From NCBI GenBank assembly GCA_002450095.1, contig DJYK01000028.1, positions 62,001 to 126,000 of the forward strand: DNA of 64,000 nt, written 5' to 3'. This DNA comes from Mageeibacillus sp. UBA6980. Lineage in GTDB: Bacteria > Bacillota > Clostridia > Saccharofermentanales > Saccharofermentanaceae. The notes beneath the pieces were generated by a model. The model made no database searches. It was given only the letters and a program-made list of their open reading frames with translations, and was not told the origin of the DNA. The position numbers and the translations under genes are program-made. Shown here piece by piece: positions 1-10,100 of the stretch. Numbering within the stretch: the stretch's first letter is position 1; every line of letters begins with the position of its first letter.

Positions 1-1439
1 GAAGTCAGGACTATCATGGACTTAACTCGTCCGGTTATATGTATGGATCCGGTCTTGTCGATGTATCCCATATCACCCGTATGGAACCATCCGTTCTCAT
101 CGATAGCTTCCTTCGTCGCTTCCTCGTTCTCGAAATAACCTGTCATTATACAGTCAGACTTGGTTATGATCTCACCTATAGTATTCGGAGCCTTCTCCTC
201 TGTATCTATTGCAACCGTAATGCCTACAAGAGGCTTGCCTACGCTGCCGTGAACGTTTACGGCCTCGTTGGTAACGGAAATAACGGGGCTCGTCTCGGTA
301 AGACCGTAACCCATAAAGAAATCGATACCGAAATTGGTAAATGCGTCAACATATTTCTTATCGATACCGGCACCGCCTATTACGATCATACGCATATCGC
401 CGCCGATGTTGTCGATGATCTCCTTAAAGACCGCACGTCTGACATCGATACCGACAGACTTCAAAAACTTCGTCACGGGTATCATTATGCTGATGAGTTT
501 CTCTTTGCCCGAAGCCTTGATACCCTCTTCTATCTTGGAGTAGATATTCTCATAAAGAAGAGGAACCGAAATACAGACCTCCGGGTGCCACTCCTTAAGA
601 TTCTTAACAATATAGCGAAGGCCGTCGGAAAGACAGAGACAACCTCCCGCAAAAAGGATAAAGAAATCGCAGGTATTCTCGAACGTGTGATGCAAAGGAA
701 GTATCGAGAAAGCCCTGTCGCCGGGCATTACGAGAAGTGTCTGCGCAATGGAATAAACATTGGAACAGATATTTTTATGTGTCAGAAGAACACCCTTGCT
801 CATCGAGGTGGTTCCGGAAGTAAAGAGGATGATCCTCGGCTCCTCCGAATTGATGGGAGTTTTCATGAACGAGTCATCGCCGTTCTGAATAAGCTCCCTG
901 CCCTTAGCGATAAGATCATACATATCAACAAAGCTGTCATCCGGGAATGACTCGTCTTTACCGAGTCCTTCCGGGTACATACAGATGAATCTCTCGATAC
1001 AGGACTTGATCGAACCTTCCTTCTGCTTCTTCTCTACCGATACCATCATCGCGTGGTGCTTAGGCTGGTAGAAGATGACCTTAGCCTGCGATCTTTCCAG
1101 AAGCGCTATCAATTCATCTTCAGGAAGCATCCTGTCAAGAGGAACACCTACACTGTCGGTCGAAAGTATCGCCGTGTAAGACAGGAACCACTCATAACAG
1201 TTGGCTCCGACAACGGCGAGCCTTTCACCCTTGTACGGACTGTTAAGGATGTATGTTCCGAGAGCTTTGATGTCATCTCCGTATTCGGCGAAAGTCCTGT
1301 GGATCTCGGACTGTTTGGGATTTCTTCTGAATATAAAAGCATCAAGAGCAGCGTGTTTGTCGCATGCATGCATGATGAGCTCGCGCAAATTATCATAATA
1401 ATCCGCTGAGTAAATAGCTGTACCCGTTATCTCGCGCAT
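1..1439 (-). CDS. AMP-forming acyl-CoA synthetase (long-chain fatty acid-CoA ligase type), 3' part cut by window edge
   Basis: Predicted to activate a fatty acid to acyl-AMP and then acyl-CoA. My own minus-strand translation gives an open frame of about 479 residues from ATG at 1439, preceded by GGAGG, running off the left edge. The AMP-binding P-loop (FTSGTTSMSKG) is near residue 205, with the class motif GYGLTETSP further on and GDMGYID near the visible end. The C-terminal lid domain lies outside the window. It is divergent from plsC, so activation of an acyl group and its transfer to lipid may be linked. The substrate cannot be read from sequence. Confidence 0.93.
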   Translation of the reverse strand, partial: MREITGTAIYSADYYDNLRELIMHACDKHAALDAFIFRRNPKQSEIHRTFAEYGDDIKALGTYILNSPYKGERLAVVGANCYEWFLSYTAILSTDSVGVPLDRMLPEDELIALLERSQAKVIFYQPKHHAMMVSVEKKQKEGSIKSCIERFICMYPEGLGKDESFPDDSFVDMYDLIAKGRELIQNGDDSFMKTPINSEEPRIILFTSGTTSMSKGVLLTHKNICSNVYSIAQTLLVMPGDRAFSILPLHHTFENTCDFFILFAGGCLCLSDGLRYIVKNLKEWHPEVCISVPLLYENIYSKIEEGIKASGKEKLISIMIPVTKFLKSVGIDVRRAVFKEIIDNIGGDMRMIVIGGAGIDKKYVDAFTNFGIDFFMGYGLTETSPVISVTNEAVNVHGSVGKPLVGITVAIDTEEKAPNTIGEIITKSDCIMTGYFENEEATKEAIDENGWFHTGDMGYIDKTGSIHITGRVKSMIVLT

Positions 1440-1500
1440 TAAAGCCTCCGTTTCAAAACTATAAGATAATACCATTTTGGTTTTTTGAAGTCTATAATGT

Positions 1501-1528
1501 TTGACTTAACATTTATTAACGATATTAT
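1501..1528 (+). promoter_or_regulatory. Sigma-A-like promoter of plsC
   Basis: TTGACT at 1501-1506 and TATTAT at 1523-1528 are separated by 16 bases and lie 33 bases before the plsC start. On the opposite strand TAGACT, 17 bases and TATTAT could serve the divergent acyl-CoA synthetase. Confidence 0.55.
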
Positions 1529-1561
1529 AAGTATATATTTTCACAGCAGTTGAGGTGCCAA

Positions 1562-2293
1562 ATGCCGGAAGACAATAAGAACACAGCCAATACCAAAGAT
1601 CATCATAAGCATCTTGATGAGAAGTATCCTACCAAAAGAGGCATAAGGGGTAACCTTGCCAAGATCGGATTCCTTTGGCTTACAAGTATGCTTACAGACT
1701 TTAAGTGTGTAGGAAGAGATAATTTTCCCGAGAATAATCCATATGTCGTCGCTTCCAACCACCAGTGTTTTGCCGACGGCGTCCTTATCGATAAATTCCT
1801 CCCCAGAGGACACTTCAAGTGGATGTGCGCTCTTGTAGGCGCCGATCTCGAGACAGACTACGGACACCTCGGAAGGCTCATCATGAAGGTCGGAAGAGGC
1901 ATCGCCGTCGACAGATACGGCAATCCCGTAAGAGGTCTCATCAAGGCCAAGAAGGAAGTCGAGAAAGGCAACATCTGCTTCGTATTCCCCGAAGGAACAA
2001 GGACTCACAATGGTTACTTGGGACCCATGAAGGACGGTGCCGCTTATATCGCGGTAAAGGCCGGAGTCCCTCTCGTCCCTGTTTACATCTCTGGCGCTTA
2101 TCAGATCTGGCCGAGGACACAGAAATGGCCTCATCCCTGGAAGGCACCATTTAAGAGGAGAAAGCTTCGCATCTATGTAGGAGAGCCTCTCTACGGCAAG
2201 GATTACGACAACGACGCCCACAAACTCACGGACGCATTCAGCAAGTGGATGCACGATATGGAGAAGCTCCATCAGGATCCCGATCTCGAGTAA
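1562..2293 (+). CDS. plsC: 1-acyl-sn-glycerol-3-phosphate acyltransferase (PlsC family)
   Basis: Makes phosphatidic acid by acylating lysophosphatidic acid at the membrane. The 243-residue product has the acyltransferase block I motif NHQCFAD (HX4D type) near residue 66 and the block III motif FPEGTR near residue 141. A TTG start 12 bases upstream is possible, but GAGGTG sits directly before ATG 1562, so that start is chosen. The N-terminal 25 residues are rich in Lys, His and Asp. Length fits the family. Substrate specificity is not determined by the motifs. Confidence 0.92.
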   Translation: MPEDNKNTANTKDHHKHLDEKYPTKRGIRGNLAKIGFLWLTSMLTDFKCVGRDNFPENNPYVVASNHQCFADGVLIDKFLPRGHFKWMCALVGADLETDYGHLGRLIMKVGRGIAVDRYGNPVRGLIKAKKEVEKGNICFVFPEGTRTHNGYLGPMKDGAAYIAVKAGVPLVPVYISGAYQIWPRTQKWPHPWKAPFKRRKLRIYVGEPLYGKDYDNDAHKLTDAFSKWMHDMEKLHQDPDLE

Positions 2294-2400
2294 ACACGGT
2301 ATTCATCAAATATCCAAGATAATTAACACTCTGTTTTCTTTCCTCCCTTAAATATACTGTTATTATGAGAGTAGTGATTAAATATTTAATGGAGGCCTCT

Positions 2401-3333
2401 ATGGAAGAAAAAATGCGTCTTGTTACAAGAAGTGATTTTGACGGTCTGGTATGCGCGATGCTCTTAAGAGAGCTCGATCTTATCGATGAGATCAAGTTCG
2501 TACATCCCAAAGATGTACAGGACGGCAAAGTCGATATCACAAGCAACGACATTACCACCAATCTGCCTTTTGACCCCAGGGTCGGTCTTGCATTCGATCA
2601 CCACGAGAGCGAGCTTGCCCGTAACGACATGGAGAAGATCAAGGATCAGTATATCTGTATAGTCGCTAAGTCTGCTGCCCGCGTCGTATACGAGTATTAC
2701 GGAGGGAAAGATACGTTTAAGACCGTAACCTCCGAGATAATGGAAGCCGTAGACAAGGGTGATTCCGCCGACTTCACGGTAGATGAGATCCTTAATCCTA
2801 CAGGCTGGGTTCTCATGAACTTCCTTATGGATGCGCGAACAGGTCTCGGACGTTTCCACAACTTCAGGATCTCCAACTACGATCTTATGATGGAACTTAT
2901 TGATTATTGCACATCACATACGATAGATGAAGTCCTGACACTCCCCGACGTTAAAGAAAGAGTAGATCTGTATTTCGAGCAGCAGGAATTGTTCAAGCAG
3001 CAGCTTAAGGATACTGTCGTTATCCACGACAAGGTTGCCGTCATCGACTTAAGACCTCTGGAAACCATCTATTCGGGAAACAGATTCATGGTATATGCCA
3101 TGTGGCCTGAAGTCGAATTCAGCGTACACGTTGCATGGGGCTTCAAGAAGCAGAATACAGCCGTCATGATCGGCAAGTCTATCGTCAACAAAGCAGGAAC
3201 CATGGATATCGGTCAGCTTTGTCTCGACTACGGCGGAGGCGGACACCCTAACGCAGGTACATGTCAGCTCGATAATGATAAGGTCGACGGAGAGCTTCCC
3301 AATATCATTCAGATGCTGAACACACACTTCTGA
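2401..3333 (+). CDS. DHH/DHHA1-family phosphoesterase
   Basis: A 310-residue manganese-type phosphoesterase. It has the opening motif SDFDG, the DHH motif in AFDHHES, and the DHHA1 glycine motif GGGGHPNAG near the C terminus. Family members hydrolyse polyphosphate, pApA, c-di-AMP or nanoRNA; which one applies here is unknown. The start at 2401 is preferred over ATG 2365 because GGAGG is at 2391-2395. The gene ends 7 bases before the EAL protein, so the two are probably co-transcribed, which hints at a nucleotide-signalling role. Confidence 0.87.
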   Translation: MEEKMRLVTRSDFDGLVCAMLLRELDLIDEIKFVHPKDVQDGKVDITSNDITTNLPFDPRVGLAFDHHESELARNDMEKIKDQYICIVAKSAARVVYEYYGGKDTFKTVTSEIMEAVDKGDSADFTVDEILNPTGWVLMNFLMDARTGLGRFHNFRISNYDLMMELIDYCTSHTIDEVLTLPDVKERVDLYFEQQELFKQQLKDTVVIHDKVAVIDLRPLETIYSGNRFMVYAMWPEVEFSVHVAWGFKKQNTAVMIGKSIVNKAGTMDIGQLCLDYGGGGHPNAGTCQLDNDKVDGELPNIIQMLNTHF

Positions 3334-3340
3334 TCTTTTT

Positions 3341-5266
3341 ATGTACGATCTTTATAATCTGTCATTCGCATTCGCGGCATGTGCTTCCTTTGTCTGTCTG
3401 TCGAACATCATCTTTACTCATGTTCAGGGCAGAATGGGAAAGACACAGAATAAGCTCTTCGAGCTTCTTTTGTGGATCGTCGCCTTAAACGGTGCCTGCA
3501 ATACGGTTACCGCGCTTTATGCGCCTATGATGGAGACTTCTTCAAAAGCCGTAATGATATGCAATATTACGCGTTATCTGTATTTTGCATTTCATACGGC
3601 TTTGGCTCCGGCCTTTTTCTTCTATATCTCTCACGTTTGCGGAAGAGTCTTTAAGGTCGGACCGAGAAACAGATATATTTACTTTATACTCACTATAATC
3701 GCAGAGGTTCTCGCGCTTACTAACCCGTTCACCAAGTGGGTCTACTTGGTCGATGAGAATAACGAGTTCCACAGAAACTGGGGAGAGATGATAATCTATG
3801 TTATCTCCGCAGTGTTCTTCTTCCTCGCGGTAGCAATGCTGTTCAAGACATGGAGCGCACTTACCGTAAAGAGAAGAACGGGAATGATCATCTTCTCGGC
3901 AATTACATTCCTCGGAATCGTATGCCAGCTTTTGTATTCGAATTTCAGAGTGGAGCTTTTCGCCGAGTCCGTAGGCCTGACCGGCGTGATGATGATTATC
4001 GAGAACGAGGATGACAGGATCGATAACGAGACCGGACTGTACAACAGATTGGCTTTTGTCATGGATCTTCAGGGATACTTTCTTAATAAGATCCCGCTTC
4101 ATGCCATCAGCCTGCGGATCAATACGCCTGAGATAATCTCGAGGAAAAGAGGAGCGGATAACAGAGAGCTCGCAGAGAAGAAAGTCGCTTCATACCTCGA
4201 GACGCTCCATAAGAAGTACAACATTTATAAGATAGGTCGAAGGACCTTTGTTCTTCTGTTCTTCAAAAAGACCGACGAAGAGGCCCTTCAGATCGCGAAT
4301 ACTATTCTCGAGAGATTTGACAGGCCTTGGCATCTTGTAGATACATTCGTCCTGTTGTCCCCTTCTATCCTCGTAGCCGACATTCCGAGGCAGCTCGACA
4401 ACCTCAATGATGCGATCTACATGTTCGACAGCTTTAAGCCGGAAAAAGAAAACAAGAAACTTCTGTCGGGAGATGACCTCGATAATATCCTTCGCGGTTC
4501 TGCAATCGAGAAGTCCATATCAAACGGACTTGCCGAGGGGAAATTCGAGGTATTCTTCCAGCCGACGTACAACATTGACGGCAGAAAACTGCACGGTGCC
4601 GAAGCACTTGTGAGACTTCATGACGATACGATGGGACTTCTCTATCCCGATGAATTCATCCCGGTTGCCGAGAACATCGGGCTTATAGATGCGATCGATG
4701 ACTTTGTGCTGATCGAAGTATGCAAGATGATCAAGGAAGAGAACTTCGAGAACAGAGATATCGACTGCATCAATGTAAACCTCTCGGTGATCCAGCTGAT
4801 GAAGCCCGGTTTTGTGGAGCATATCAACGGCATCGTCGAGACGAGCGGTATAGACAAGAAGATGATCAACTTCGAAGTAACGGAATCGCTGTCAGCGGAT
4901 TCCTACGAGATAATGAATTCCGTTATCAACGATCTTAAGAAGGAAGGATTCCTGTTCTCAATGGACGATTACGGAACAGGATATTCCAATATGAAGGCCC
5001 TGGCTTCGATGAACCTCGACTGCATTAAGATAGATAAGAGTATCCTCTGGGAAGCGCAGAAGAGTGATCTCGGCTTCATCATCCTCGAGAACAGTATAAG
5101 GATGATACATCAGATGAAGCGCGATATCCTTGTAGAAGGAGTCGAGACAGAAGAACAGATCAAACTCCTCGAGCCCTTGGGCGTAAATTATCTGCAAGGC
5201 TTTTACTTCTCCAAGCCGGTCCCCAAGGACAAGTTCCTCGAGATCGTAAGAGAAGCAGGCGTCTGA
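3341..5266 (+). CDS. Membrane-bound EAL-domain c-di-GMP phosphodiesterase with degenerate GGDEF
   Basis: Predicted to hydrolyse c-di-GMP. The first ~220 of 641 residues hold about seven hydrophobic segments, like a 7TM sensor. A GGDEF-like domain follows, but its signature position reads GRRTF, so cyclase activity is unlikely. The EAL domain (~380-635) keeps AEALVR, NVNLS, EVTES, DDYGTGYS, IKIDKS, VEGVE and LQGFYFSKP, covering the metal-binding and catalytic residues. There is no clear Shine-Dalgarno; the gene follows the DHH gene by 7 bases and probably depends on its message. Its stop abuts the stop of the convergent SpoIIE-type gene. Confidence 0.9.
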   Translation: MYDLYNLSFAFAACASFVCLSNIIFTHVQGRMGKTQNKLFELLLWIVALNGACNTVTALYAPMMETSSKAVMICNITRYLYFAFHTALAPAFFFYISHVCGRVFKVGPRNRYIYFILTIIAEVLALTNPFTKWVYLVDENNEFHRNWGEMIIYVISAVFFFLAVAMLFKTWSALTVKRRTGMIIFSAITFLGIVCQLLYSNFRVELFAESVGLTGVMMIIENEDDRIDNETGLYNRLAFVMDLQGYFLNKIPLHAISLRINTPEIISRKRGADNRELAEKKVASYLETLHKKYNIYKIGRRTFVLLFFKKTDEEALQIANTILERFDRPWHLVDTFVLLSPSILVADIPRQLDNLNDAIYMFDSFKPEKENKKLLSGDDLDNILRGSAIEKSISNGLAEGKFEVFFQPTYNIDGRKLHGAEALVRLHDDTMGLLYPDEFIPVAENIGLIDAIDDFVLIEVCKMIKEENFENRDIDCINVNLSVIQLMKPGFVEHINGIVETSGIDKKMINFEVTESLSADSYEIMNSVINDLKKEGFLFSMDDYGTGYSNMKALASMNLDCIKIDKSILWEAQKSDLGFIILENSIRMIHQMKRDILVEGVETEEQIKLLEPLGVNYLQGFYFSKPVPKDKFLEIVREAGV

Positions 5267-6985
5267 TTACTTATTTCCCTTGTAATCAATACAGAGCATC
5301 GTAAGATCATCGAAAGGCTCCACGCCTTCGGTGAACACCCTTATTGCCTTGGTAACATTGTCGAGGATCTCGCGTGCACTCGCATCCGTGTTCTGATTAA
5401 GCGCGTCTGTCATCCTTTCCTCACCGAAAAGCTCATCGGAAGCATTCGTCGCTTCGGGAACGCCGTCCGTATAAACAAAGATCTTTTGACCTGGTTTCAG
5501 TGTCAGCTCATAATCCTTGTAAGGAGTATTCTCCATTGCACCGATAACGAGGCCGTGACGGTCCCTGAAGACACGGAACACACCTCTGTCATCAAGTATG
5601 GCAGGATACTCGTGACCCGCATTAGAGGCCGCGAGCTTGCCTGTAGACAATTCCAGGATCCCGAGCCATACCGACACAAACATCTCCTCTTTGTTATTCG
5701 AACAGATCGTATTGTTGGTAAGAGACAGGATCTTTGACGGAGAGTACCCGAGCATTGAGTTGCTGGCTATTATGATCTTCGCAGCCATCATAAACAGTGC
5801 CGCCGGGACTCCCTTCCCCGATACATCCGCGATAACCATACAAAGATGGTCATCGTCAACAAGGAAGAAATCGTAGAAATCTCCGCCGACTTCTTTCGCC
5901 GGAGTCATGCTGGCATAGAGGTCAAAATCCGTTCTGTCCGGGAAAGCGGGGAAAGAACTCGGAAGCATCGCGCTCTGAATGCGATTGGCCCAGAGAAGTT
6001 CCGTCTCGATACGCTCCTTGTCCGCAGACACCTTAGCGAGGTTCCGCTCATAAGTTACCATGTCACGCTCCATGTCAGACATGGTATTCGCAAGATTCTC
6101 GATCTCGTCACCGGTATGTATCTGAAGATCCGCGAAATGGGAAGATTCCTCCACCCCCGCGAGTTTGTCACTGGCATATAGACCTGCTCTTTGGGCAATA
6201 AGATTGATCGGATTTACGATGTTGCTCATCAGCTTTTTATAGAGCACTAATATGAGAACGAGCACTATAAGAGTCATGGCAAGCGTGATCTGAAGCACAT
6301 AGGTCCTCATCCCCGCCCAGACTTCTTCCGTAGAGACATCGGCAAGAACAAAACAGCATACCTTACCTTCACTGTCCGTTATCGGTACCCCCGCAGTGCA
6401 GAGCCATCCGTACTTCTCTGTATAACTTACATCGTAAAGTTTGCCCTGTCCGTCCCAGTTAAGAAACTTTCTTGTCTCCGTTTCACTCACCGGCTCCCAG
6501 TCGCCGATACTGAGCCTGTTGCTGTCGTCGGGATCAGCTATATAAACAAGCGCGCTTGTCCGCTCGTCATACATTGCCAGATAAATATCCGAGATCGAAT
6601 CCGACCTGTAGTACTGCGAAAGCAACTGAAGAAGTTCATTATATGTATGGTCACTCTCTAGATGTTCGAAGAGCGATCTGTATGAATCAGTACCGATCGT
6701 CTGCCTCTGTTCTTCGGAAAGATCATCATATATCGCCATTACCGCTTCAGCCAAGCCGACGGCTTCAGTCTCCGTGTTAACCGATTGGGAGGCATAGACA
6801 GATACAGAGAAAGCATTATCGATATACTGTCTTACAAGGGAGAGCGTATATATCGCCAATCCTATCAGGAGCGTCGATAATCCGATGATGATGCAGCTTA
6901 CGAATATGGATCTGACAGCCTTGGCCTCCAGAGAGCGCTTCCTGCTCACAAATGCTCCCGTTTTGTTGACTGACTTAGCGGACAT
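5267..6985 (-). CDS. Sensor-linked SpoIIE/RsbU-type PP2C protein phosphatase
   Basis: A 572-residue membrane protein: a transmembrane helix (~25-50), an extracellular sensor segment, a second helix (~230-250), a HAMP-like linker, a coiled segment and a C-terminal PP2C/SpoIIE domain (~350-570). The phosphatase motifs GGDFYDFF, VIADVSGKGVPAALFM, NAGHEYP and FVYTDGVPEA are present. The family dephosphorylates anti-anti-sigma proteins in stress switches; no partner gene is adjacent. GGAGG precedes the ATG. It is convergent with the EAL gene with no bases between the stops. Confidence 0.9.
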   Translation of the reverse strand: MSAKSVNKTGAFVSRKRSLEAKAVRSIFVSCIIIGLSTLLIGLAIYTLSLVRQYIDNAFSVSVYASQSVNTETEAVGLAEAVMAIYDDLSEEQRQTIGTDSYRSLFEHLESDHTYNELLQLLSQYYRSDSISDIYLAMYDERTSALVYIADPDDSNRLSIGDWEPVSETETRKFLNWDGQGKLYDVSYTEKYGWLCTAGVPITDSEGKVCCFVLADVSTEEVWAGMRTYVLQITLAMTLIVLVLILVLYKKLMSNIVNPINLIAQRAGLYASDKLAGVEESSHFADLQIHTGDEIENLANTMSDMERDMVTYERNLAKVSADKERIETELLWANRIQSAMLPSSFPAFPDRTDFDLYASMTPAKEVGGDFYDFFLVDDDHLCMVIADVSGKGVPAALFMMAAKIIIASNSMLGYSPSKILSLTNNTICSNNKEEMFVSVWLGILELSTGKLAASNAGHEYPAILDDRGVFRVFRDRHGLVIGAMENTPYKDYELTLKPGQKIFVYTDGVPEATNASDELFGEERMTDALNQNTDASAREILDNVTKAIRVFTEGVEPFDDLTMLCIDYKGNK

Positions 6986-7040
6986 ACTTCCTCCGATTAT
7001 TTAAAATCAATAAGTATTATAACATTCATATTCTCTATAT

Positions 7041-7066
7041 TAACAACGGCCGTCCGAAGACGGCCG
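7041..7066 (-). terminator. Rho-independent terminator of the GH53 gene
   Basis: On the minus strand an 8-bp perfect GC stem (7047-7054 with 7059-7066) is closed by a TTCG tetraloop and followed by TTGTTAAT. It lies 37 bases past the GH53 stop. Confidence 0.75.
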
Positions 7067-7103
7067 AAGTGATGTAAGGGGGGTCATTTACAGAAAGTAT
7101 TTC

Positions 7104-10100
7104 TTAGTTCTCGGATCTTTCCCTGATCTTGGAATATTCGGAAGAACAGATAATCCCCGTTATTACCTTGACGGAAAAATCCTCATTACCGGCGAAGGTG
7201 AGCCAGTGGTTAAGCCCCGTCTCATCTGCTTCCCTTGAGAGCAAGGCTTCATAGAGATCATTGATGATCTCGGCGTCGTTACGGGATCCGGCAGCATACT
7301 CGGGACTTCTAACGATCCCGTCAACAAGCTCGATCATGGTGATCTCACCCGATTCGAATCTTCCGATCCAATAAGCCTTACCTGTCTCATCAGGATCACG
7401 GTCAAGCAATATCCTGTAGAGACTCGTCACAACCGAATCTATATCATAAGATTCGTTATCTGAAGTTACGGGAACCGTTGTTGCAGAAGAAGCCGCCTGT
7501 TCCGTGACTTGATCGGAGGAAGGCTCAACCGCAGGAGCTTCTGTCACGACAGGTGTCGGAGTAACGACCGAAGGCTCAGCCGGCTCCTCTTCCTGCTCTT
7601 CCGGTGTCGAATCGGCTTCATCAAGCCAAAGCATAAGGTCATCTATCGAGCCCCAGCCGTTTGCCGCATATGAGATCCCAATCACAAGTCTGACTTCGAC
7701 GGGCTCATCAACCGTAAGCGTTGCTTCGGGACATACCCAGTTCATCCAGCCGTCAGTCTGAACAGCGTCACTTTGAGCCAGAACTTCATCCGTTGCGGCA
7801 TCTGTAATCATCAATGTCACAAATGAACCTTTATCGGAATCACCCTCGGCATAGCATGTAAACGTATATGTTCCCGCCGTATCAAGTACGTATGTATCAT
7901 TAAGGACTATCGTACCTTCCACAGCCTCAGAAGCCCACCAGTGCGCACCGTAAGAACCATTCCTTACGTCGTGCGTATCATGAGCGGATATTCCGTTACC
8001 TTCAACCGTATATGCCGAAGAAGGATCATCCGTCTCGAATCCTGCGATATCTTCATCGATAAGATTAACGGGAAGGATAACGAGAGTATATGAAGTCTCG
8101 AGCTCGGCACATGTTCCCGTAACAACATATGTGCCGACAGCGCCGTCGATCGCATCGACCGCTTCCTGATCCCATATAACGGGTTCTTCGGAAGTCGAAC
8201 CGTTGCTGTATGTGACGAGGGCCGATGACGGAAGCTCATACTCCTGACCTGCCGTGATCGTTACCGAGAAAGACTCGACCGCCTCTGCCGTTATGTCGCC
8301 GGAATACTCGCCGGATCTTATATTCTCGTATACGCCCCAGGCCGCGGTAGGAGTGCCGTCAGCATAGAACAGAGCCTCGTTGTCGACTGCGGAACCGCCG
8401 TACCATCTTCCGGCATCGTTGGGATCGTAAACAGCCGCATAGGATGCTGCCCAACCGCAGCCGTACTGCTCCCACAACGCGCTGTTGGAAGCAATCCGCG
8501 AAGCCAATTCGTCACCTTCAAGACCTGTCGTATCACCTACTGTTATCCAAGCAGGCTCCCAGTAGAACATTCCGATACCGCCCGCATTGTTGACTGCATT
8601 TACGACATCGCGCACTGCCCTCGCCTGACCTTGTACGGTAAACGGCTGCAGAAGGTCGCTTCCGGTATCGTTATTTCCCGATCTTACCGTGTTATCGTGA
8701 CCGTCAGAATCGTTAAGAGTGTATGCATAAGATGTCTCTGCGACCATTACGTCAAACCCGTAGGAGCGGGCCGTTATAAGCTGCGACGTAAGGTTTTCCA
8801 GCGAACCGTGCCAGTAAGGATAGTAGGACGTCGCGAGGACATCGGCGGAAACGCCTGCGTTACTTAACTTCGCCGCCCACGATCCTATATAACCGTTATT
8901 AGGATTTGTAAAGTGTATTACCGCAAGTACAGATGAGTCCCATGCATGAACCGCATCGCATCCCGCATCAAAGATGATACACATATTAGAATCGCCCGAC
9001 ACGCCGCAGACCGCACCGTTTGTCTCATTACCGACCTGTACCATCGCCACGGTATTGCGGTTAGGATCTATGGCGTTAAGTGAATCCGTTATAAATGAAG
9101 CGACCGCAGAGGCTTTCTCATCAACAGACATAGAACTCCAGGCAACCGGAGCAAACTGCTTTCCGGGGTCACACCAGAAATCGGAAAGATGGAAATCAAC
9201 GAGCATCGAGATCCCTGCCGCTTCACAGGCATCAGCAATTATCTTTGCCGTGGCAACATCATTATTACCGCCTCCGAAACCGTTTCCGTTCGAATCGTAA
9301 GGATTATTCCATACGCGTACGCGGACTGAGTTTACACCCTGCGATGCGAGGAATGAGATAAACTGATCCGCAGTAGTAAGAGCATTGCCCTCATAGTCGT
9401 AATAGACTACACCGGCATTCAATTCCGATACTACCGACGAGATATCAACACCCATATAGAAATCATCGGGAAGCGTAGATACTCCGTCAAAATTAAGATC
9501 GCCTTCGACAGGAGAAAGTCTGTCGGTGATATTAAACGTCAGGAATACCGTCTGCACGCTCTCGGATCCGTTCTTAAGCTCACAAGCGATATAGTACATA
9601 CCCTTGGAATTAAACGTGATCGTATCCGTAAGAGTTGTTCCGCTGTTAGTTCCCACGGTTATATCCGTGCTTCCGTCCTCGTGACCTGATGACCAGATAT
9701 CAGCCCAGAACCAAAGCTCGTATCCTTCCGGAAGTTCGGACTGAACCTGTCCGTCTACAACATACTCTGCCGTAACCGTAACCGTGTCCGATGTATGAAC
9801 CTCAGGAAGATCTACACTTACATTCAGTCCTTCCTCCAAAGAAGGAGCCTGCTCTTCACTTACAGATACCGTTATATAAGTGATATCGATCCTGTTATTG
9901 GAACTGTCCTTAAGTTCCGCTGCGATATAATAAGTTCCTTCCGAGTTGAAAGTGATGCTGTCGCTTAAGGTCGTACCGCTGTTGGATAAGGCACTCGCGT
10001 CATTTAGTCCGTCCTCGTGTCCTTCCGCCCATATGTCAGCCCAAAACCAGAGATAATATCCGTCAGGGATCTCCGTCAATTTCTGACCGTCCATAACAAC

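Noticed and set aside
39..950. A 303-codon plus-strand frame at the left edge
   Set aside because: It is antisense to the clearly recognisable acyl-CoA synthetase frame on the minus strand and shows no protein family features.
5264..5269. Abutting stop codons of the EAL and SpoIIE-type genes as a special overlap
   Set aside because: Tight convergent ends are common in compact genomes; several other pairs in this window are equally close.
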